From Pigoraptor chileana (lineage: Eukaryota > Opisthokonta > Filasterea), in the NCBI GenBank assembly GCA_943704495.1, contig CALSCR010000474.1, positions 1-26,865 on the forward strand: 26,865 bases of DNA. Direction: 5' to 3'. Under the pieces are notes generated by a model that was given only the letters and a program-made list of their open reading frames with translations, did no database searches and was not told the DNA's origin. How positions within the stretch are numbered: position 1 is the first letter of the stretch; every line of letters starts with the position of its first letter. A program made the translations under genes and the position numbers. Positions 21,901 to 26,865 of the stretch are shown here, in pieces.

Positions 21901-22339
21901 GAGGGCTGCGTCGCTATCGGCTGTTAATCCAAGACCGCCTCCGGTTCCGCCGCCAAACCGTCGCGCAAAGGGCAGGTGCGCAAACAGAGTCACATTCTTG
22001 GTGTTGTTTGTTTTATGTTGTTGTCGATTTGTTGTCCGGTGTGTGCCATGACGATTGTTGTGTGGTGTGCGCGTCGTTTCTGTAGTTTTTATTTGGTTGT
22101 CCCGATGAACGAATTGCATCTGACTCCAATTCTTTTGTTCTGGCAATGTGTGTATGTGTCTGTGTCTGCGTCTGTGTCTGCGTCTGTGTCTCCGTCTTTC
22201 TGTGCCCATGTCTTTGTGTCTCCTCAGGTATCGCTTGTACCACAAGAATAGCACGTGGTTCGATGGACAATCAACCGAAGTCGCATCGGAAGGCGCGCCG
22301 ATCCATTCACTGCGTCGCGACACCATTGCCGAAGTGTAG
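18953..22339 (+). CDS. Tau-tubulin-kinase-like Ser/Thr protein kinase (CK1 group) with long tail
   Basis: Three exons, 18953-20181, 20437-21975 and 22228-22339, give 959 residues. The kinase domain spans about 29-290: glycine loop LGGGAFG (35-41), Lys58 in VAVKVE, RMEVAVLKKLQG, HRDIKPSNFAVG with Asp151, DFGLAR at 173-178, GFRGTARYAS, and [34 protein letters not shown] and DDLWSLFY are typical of TTBK rather than ordinary CK1. TTBKs phosphorylate tau and tubulin, and TTBK2 starts cilium assembly; the role here is inferred. The tail is low-complexity: Asn run (about 325-335), Ala/His-rich parts, a Gln/Glu/Ala coiled-coil-like stretch with a polyQ run (20816-20858), a basic KKKRERS segment, and a proline motif RPPPVPPPNR resembling an SH3 ligand. 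The last exon encodes YRLYHKNSTWFDGQ and a short end. The first intron (255 bp) has no stop in frame. Frames open upstream of 18953 lack an ATG, so that ATG was taken. Confidence 0.92.
20182..20436 (+). other. First intron of the kinase gene, stop-free and in frame
   Basis: GA|gtgggt to ttttgtag|C. The 255-bp length is divisible by three, and no stop interrupts the frame, so retention would insert 85 residues. These are Val/Cys/Phe-rich and hydrophobic, quite unlike the flanking tail, and include a GT microsatellite at 20345-20364 and TTAGGGTTAGGG at 20246-20257. I treat it as an intron because of the GT-AG ends and the changed composition. Confidence 0.75.
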
Positions 22340-22573
22340 CAGCACCATTTGCACGACACACACACACACACACACTTGCACAAACACAACCACGCGCGCG
22401 TATCCACGTACATATTCTAATTATACTCACTCGCATACATTGAAAATATGTCACGCATCATTCTAAAAAACGCGTGGGATCAGACGGTGGGGGGCACATA
22501 ATGCGAAACAACAAGGGCGCTTTAATTTGCATCGTGTGTTGCAAATGCTCATTTGAGAGGGCAGAGTACCAAA
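22340..22573. other. Convergent spacer kinase / TBC1D23
   Basis: A 234-bp spacer between two stop codons, with a CA microsatellite at about 22356-22375. It must carry both 3' ends. No gene was seen. Confidence 0.6.
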
Positions 22574-25334
22574 CTATTCTGTCGGCGGAGGCGTTGCCGT
22601 TCCGTCCGACGCCGAAACTTCTCCTTGCTGCGACGAGACGGAAGGCGAATTCGTCCCGTGAGACGACGACTGCACCTGGCGCCGCTTCAGAATTTGTTCG
22701 GTGACTGTCTTTGTGCATGCGCGTGCGTCCGGTATGAGAAAGCGCATGGCACCCAGCTGCTGTCCGTCGGCGTCGGCGTTGCCCGCGGCGTCGGTCTTAT
22801 ATGCAAACGTAATGAGATTCGGGTGCTTCTTCTTTGCCGTTATGCGAGTGATGGCTAGAATGTCTGTCGCGTCTTTCACGTAGCCCTTGGTGGAGTCTTC
22901 GGCGTGCCCGCGGAAGCGGACGAGCTTGCTTCCCGTCACGAGAAGATGGCTGCGTCAACGATGGGGAAACAACGACATACAATTTGCACACGCACGCACA
23001 CACATACACACATATACACACATATATGCACACACAGAGATTGCGCGCAAGTCAGTCTCATGGACGAGTACCCCGAATTGATACGTTGCATAGCTGAGGG
23101 GATGCAAATGAACGAGTGGGTTGCCATGCGGGGACACCTCACCATTCTCAATTCCCACTCCATTCCCGCCAAACTAACCCAACGCAAGAACAAATAAACA
23201 ACAAACAAAAAACACAACCCCAACCGAACAAACAACGGAAGAATGAGGAACATCCAGCCCGTGACCAACCCCCAGACAGACAAATACCACGCAAAATGAG
23301 GGCAAGCATTCACCTCGCCAACATGTATCCGGACCGCGTAATTTCGTTGCACGCATAAATCGCAATGCCACCGTTGTCAAAGGCGTAGTCCTCGAGGCCG
23401 ACAAGTGGCATTGACTGGACGTCCTCCACGTCTTCGTTGGGGAGTTCGGATGGGCCCCGGCGTGCGGACTGTCCGTGTCTGCCCTCTGCGCCACAAGAAG
23501 AAAAGGAAAGGTAAAGAAAGAATAACAAGAATAAGAAGATATAAGACGACACGCATATGAGTGCATGTGTGCGTGTGTGTAGATGCTGTTATTGTTGTTG
23601 TGTGTCGTGATGTGTACATACCTTCGTCATCGTCATCGTCGCCACCAATGCTGAAAACGGGCTGACTCGATTTGTTTGCGCTTGCCTGCACATCTCGTGC
23701 GCGGTACTGTGTGGTGGACTCTAAAAGTGCGGATGTGTTTTGGTTGTGTATAGTCGACAGATGTATCAGTGGACAAATATCACCACCACTACTTCAACAA
23801 CAACGAAACACAAAGACACACACTCACACACATACACTTATACATGCTCACACACTTACACTCACTCACACACACACACACACTCAAACTCACTCACACA
23901 CTCACACACTCACACTCACTCACACACTCACACTTACATACACACAAGCACACAAGGCCCAAGTACACGCCCCAACCCCCACCATCAGTGCTTAGCTTCC
24001 GCAGCTTCGCGCCCAGTTCTTCCGCCATTGTTGCAGACTTTTCCTTCAAAAGTGACGAAAACATTCCCAATTTCGAGCCAAACGACGACAATCGCTCGTT
24101 CCTTTCCCCGTTCGCAGTCGGCTGTGCGGGAGGAGCAGACACTCCCTGCTGCTGTTGTTGCTGCTGTTGTTGTGGTTGTTGAAGTTGCTGTGAAGACTGT
24201 TGTGTAGACCTCTGCTGGGCTGTGGTGCCAAAGGGGGAATCTTCAATCGGTATCGGGGGTGTGCAAACTGTGCACATTGACGCATCGTGGTCCAAAATGT
24301 CGCCGAGATTGCCTTTCATGGCAGAATGGTACCCTGCATGACCAACAACGGAGCGTCACGCACACGCCAGCACATGAGCAGGCGGTAGTGTTTTGCGGCA
24401 TCGGTACACAATGAGCTGCACTCTCACGCACAACCAAACAAGCGAAGTATTGAATTGTTCTGTTTCTCTCGTCTTGTTGTTTGTGGGTGCTTTTGCTTGG
24501 CAAAGTGAGACAGTGAAAAGGGCAGCGTCACTAACCAAGGACTACCCCCTACCCCTAACCTTTACCTCTCAGCCCTTCATACCTTCATATCCACCAGCGG
24601 CGATGCTAACGCACTTTGTTCTCCGCTGCAAAAAGTGCGAGACAACCATGCCCATAATTGCATCGTCGTCCTCCCGACCAGACCCAAAGAAGCAAAGATG
24701 ATCCCCCGCAAACCTATCAAAGGATGCGACGGTCCGAACAAACTCTTCCGGGTCGTTCATCATCTGCAGTGAACAAATAAGGGAAAGAGTGCGGAAATAA
24801 GCATTGTTGCGGAAAACAGTGTTTTGACGTCGGAGACGATCATTGGGGAGGTGCAGGCAGTGAGAAAATGTAAAATTCACAGAAACCCCGCCGTTGAAGA
24901 AATCTCACACACTTGCACACTCGCGCCACAACAGGCACGCATACACACATACACCATATATATACACACACACATACACCATATATATACACACACACAC
25001 ACACAATCAATACACACACGGCATTGCACTCGTCGACAAACACGCAGAACAGAAGGCTTCTCCCACCATTCTCGCATCGAGGGATATGGAGACGGGGAAT
25101 TTCCCGCCCTGCAGCTGCTCCGCTGGGCGGCAGTCAATCACGGTGTATTTGATCGTGCCTGGTCGCTTTTGCTGCGACATGTTGTGTTTTGAGGAGAAGA
25201 GGAAAAGTGTCACACACTGTTTCCGCACGCGCAGTTTGTTGTTGCTGTGCGAGTGCGTTTTGAAGGACTTAAGGCACACAAGCATCTGAGGACACAGCAG
25301 AGCTCAGGACTTCCATCAAAATAATGACGACAGC

Positions 25335-25378
<44 letters not shown>

Positions 25379-26778
25379 AACTATCAAACACTAAGAGCAA
25401 CAAAGCAAAGCGACATTTTTTCACGCGTATGAAAAGGCACCTTTGGAGTGACTGTGCATTGGTGCATGAGCTCATTTGTGCTCACGAGAAGACACAGTGA
25501 CGGCGGCGGAGGCGGACTGAGCACATCCGCAAAGATCGACCTGTGTGGTGGCGACCCAACAAATACAACGCGCGATGCAATGCACGCAGAACACACGGTG
25601 TGCACACGCGGGGACAAAGGTTTACGACGGAGAGGCGGGTGAGTGAGGCCATTCTTATTCAAAAGAGTGTATGCAACGGGAGAGAGGGGGGGGGGGGATG
25701 GATATGGCGTGATTTGTGTTCATCTATGGCTATACCGTGTGTTCCACGGCCTTTGGTGCGACAATGTAAAAGGACGAGTTCACAACACAAACCACAAATA
25801 CAACACGCAACACGCAACACACCTGAAATAAATCATCCGCACTGAGTACGGTGTTGTCTGTGAAATGTACTTGGCAAGATCACAAAAGTCACTGACGTCC
25901 GCCGCCTCCAAATGTGTCGGCACACCAGGAAGCATCCCTGTGGTATTGTGAGACACGAGAGAGTGTGTGTGAGAGTATGTGCAAGGAAGAAGAGCAAGGG
26001 GCTTGATGTGATCAGCATTGTGGGAAAGACACACCATCCCATCACACGCGCACCAAACAGACGGCAAAAAAGCACCTCACCGCACGCAGACAACGCAACA
26101 TCACATATGCTTCATTGCCCATGCGCATACAACAACAGTAACAACAACAACAACAACAGTAACAACACAAATGGACGACGACTAAGAGGACGACAGGAAT
26201 GGCTTCACTGCCCTCCACCCACCCAGCAGCTCATTCCGGTCCATCACCGTCAGAATTTGATCCCTTTTGGACAACGTACAAAAAAAGTGTGTTGTTTGTT
26301 GAATATATAGAGAGATGTAGGATTCAAGTCAGTGACTTGGGCGCGCTGTGGACTCCACATGTGAAATCTAGAGAGAGAAGCAAAGCAGATCAACTTATCC
26401 ATTCCCATTTTGGAGTAGCTTTGTTCAATGTGCTATTGCGTGCTTACTAGAGTGTCATGCATCCAAACTTCCTCAACAGCACCCACGTTTCACCCACAAT
26501 ACACGCACAATACATTCGTCAGTACTAGCCACAAGACGATACGCCACAAACCGCCGGGGGGGGGGGGGGGGGGCCTCACCGGGTTAATCTAGGTGGGTAA
26601 CCCTACCTTAACCCACTCTCCCAACCCTACCCATACACACACCATCAACACACCTGAAGTTCAGCAGAATGACAAGGATGAGATAAAAGATGAGAAAATG
26701 GTCGCCCTCCAAAAAGTACCGATCCCAGATGCGCACGGCAACCTCCGATTGACACGAAGACGCAAAGAGGGTTCGAAA
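22574..26778 (-). CDS. TBC1D23: TBC1 domain family member 23, 3' ten exons (5' part beyond the window)
   Basis: TBC1D23 links golgin-coated endosome-derived vesicles to the trans-Golgi and binds the WASH subunit FAM21. Minus-strand exons: 26778-26654, 26263-26223, 25937-25823, 25540-25441, 25171-25067, 24763-24595, 24333-23983, 23720-23622, 23485-23314 and 22949-22574; all phases agree and give the last 550 residues. The first visible exon is the end of the TBC domain (FRTLFASSCQSEVAVRIWD). The rhodanese-like domain follows: YTVIDCRPAEQ, then HLCFFGSGREDDD where true rhodaneses have the catalytic Cys loop, then KCVSIAAGGY. A linker with polyQ (24153-24185) and PVFSIGGDDDDDE leads to the C-terminal PH-like domain: SGYMLASHLLVTGSK, ITAKKKHPNLITFAY and MRFLIPDA. 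The acceptor at 23720 was chosen by phase, since the nearer one at 23691 does not fit. The N-terminal part of the TBC domain and the start codon are outside. Confidence 0.95.
23810..23945. repeat. CA/CACT compound microsatellite in TBC1D23 intron
   Basis: CACACT-type repeat of about 135 bp in the intron between exons 24333-23983 and 23720-23622. On the sense strand it is GT/AGTG-rich and begins about 38 nt after the donor. Confidence 0.9.
24935..25018. repeat. CA / TATATA compound microsatellite in TBC1D23 intron
   Basis: CACATACACCATATATATACACA-like units occur twice in tandem, flanked by CA runs, in the intron between exons 25171-25067 and 24763-24595. It looks like a local duplication of a unit of about 27 bp. 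Confidence 0.85.
25334..25378. repeat. (CAA)n trinucleotide repeat in TBC1D23 intron
   Basis: About 15 CAA units (TTG on the sense strand) between exons 25540-25441 and 25171-25067. A shorter, interrupted CAA tract lies at about 26130-26168. Both are intronic, so neither encodes a homopolymer. Confidence 0.92.
25686..25697. repeat. Poly-G tract (G12) in TBC1D23 intron
   Basis: Twelve G on the plus strand, so poly-C in the TBC1D23 transcript. It lies in the intron between exons 25937-25823 and 25540-25441. Confidence 0.9.
26318..26358 (-). repeat. Dispersed ~43-bp repeat, copy in TBC1D23 intron
   Basis: On the minus strand it reads GTGGAGTCCA, CAGCGCGCCCAAGT, then CACTGACTTGAATCCTA. The last block is identical to the uL1m-intron copy at 3541-3585. 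It ends 55 nt upstream of the exon beginning at 26263, sense to TBC1D23. Confidence 0.8.
26556..26573. repeat. Poly-G tract (G18) in TBC1D23 intron
   Basis: Eighteen consecutive G on the plus strand (poly-C in the transcript). It is followed by CCCTACC/TTAACCC-type sequence at about 26597-26632 that on the minus strand is G-rich (GGGTAGGG, GGGTTAAGGTAGGG). Confidence 0.9.
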
Positions 26779-26865
26779 CTGCGTTTTTTGTTTTGTTTTT
26801 GTTTGGCAGGCGATAAAACAATGTCCGACGGCAAGCGCAGTTCCGGGGAAAGGCAGGGGAGGGGG

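Noticed and set aside
21475-22413. 312-residue minus-strand frame opposite the kinase tail.
   Set aside because: It is antisense to a confirmed coding exon, proline/arginine-rich by reflection of GC-rich codons, and matches no family.
12369-26778. Idea that the dynein, TTBK and TBC1D23 genes form a functional trafficking cluster.
   Set aside because: Orientation is mixed, unrelated genes are interspersed and no shared promoter element is seen, so proximity is probably coincidental.

Overview
The window is nuclear DNA of a eukaryote. Several genes are split by short GT-AG introns. Their exons join in a consistent reading phase and give proteins of conserved eukaryotic families. The intron density, small intergenic spaces and abundance of CA/GT, CT, CAA and poly-G simple repeats suggest a single-celled or simple eukaryote. 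A cytoplasmic dynein intermediate chain argues against land plants and red algae. A tau-tubulin-kinase-like kinase, an ELMOD3-like protein and TBC1D23 fit a heterotrophic protist. I cannot name the lineage from sequence alone.

Layout, left to right: a CT repeat and about 900 bp without a convincing gene; tRNA adenosine deaminase subunit 2 (+, six exons, 1010-2698); mitochondrial ribosomal protein uL1m (-, six exons, 5342-3351); a short orphan ORF (+, 6001-6435); an ELMO-domain protein, ELMOD3-like (-, nine exons, 9623-6883); an intronless ERI-1-type 3'-5' exonuclease (+, 9963-10649); an intronless secreted lipocalin-like protein (-, 11778-11173); cytoplasmic dynein intermediate chain (+, 13 exons, 12369-17575); a tau-tubulin-kinase-like protein kinase (+, three exons, 18953-22339); and the 3' ten exons of TBC1D23 (-, 26778-22574), which runs off the right edge. 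Apart from the tandem dynein/kinase pair, neighbours alternate between convergent and divergent pairs.

The genes do not form one pathway. Three concern microtubules or membrane traffic (dynein intermediate chain, TTBK-like kinase, TBC1D23), one small-GTPase control (ELMOD), three RNA or translation (ADAT2, uL1m, ERI-1), and one is secreted (lipocalin). I take this as ordinary gene neighbourhood rather than a functional cluster.

The most unusual non-coding signal is a dispersed repeat of about 43 bp. It occurs in three introns of three unrelated genes, each time in the sense orientation of the host gene and upstream of the 3' splice site, with weaker copies elsewhere. Other points are a GC-AG intron in uL1m, a stop-free in-frame first intron in the kinase gene, and a dynein intron carrying about 420 bp of TG/TGTGTC-type repeat. 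No virus-like element, transposase, CRISPR array or convincing tRNA/rRNA gene was seen.
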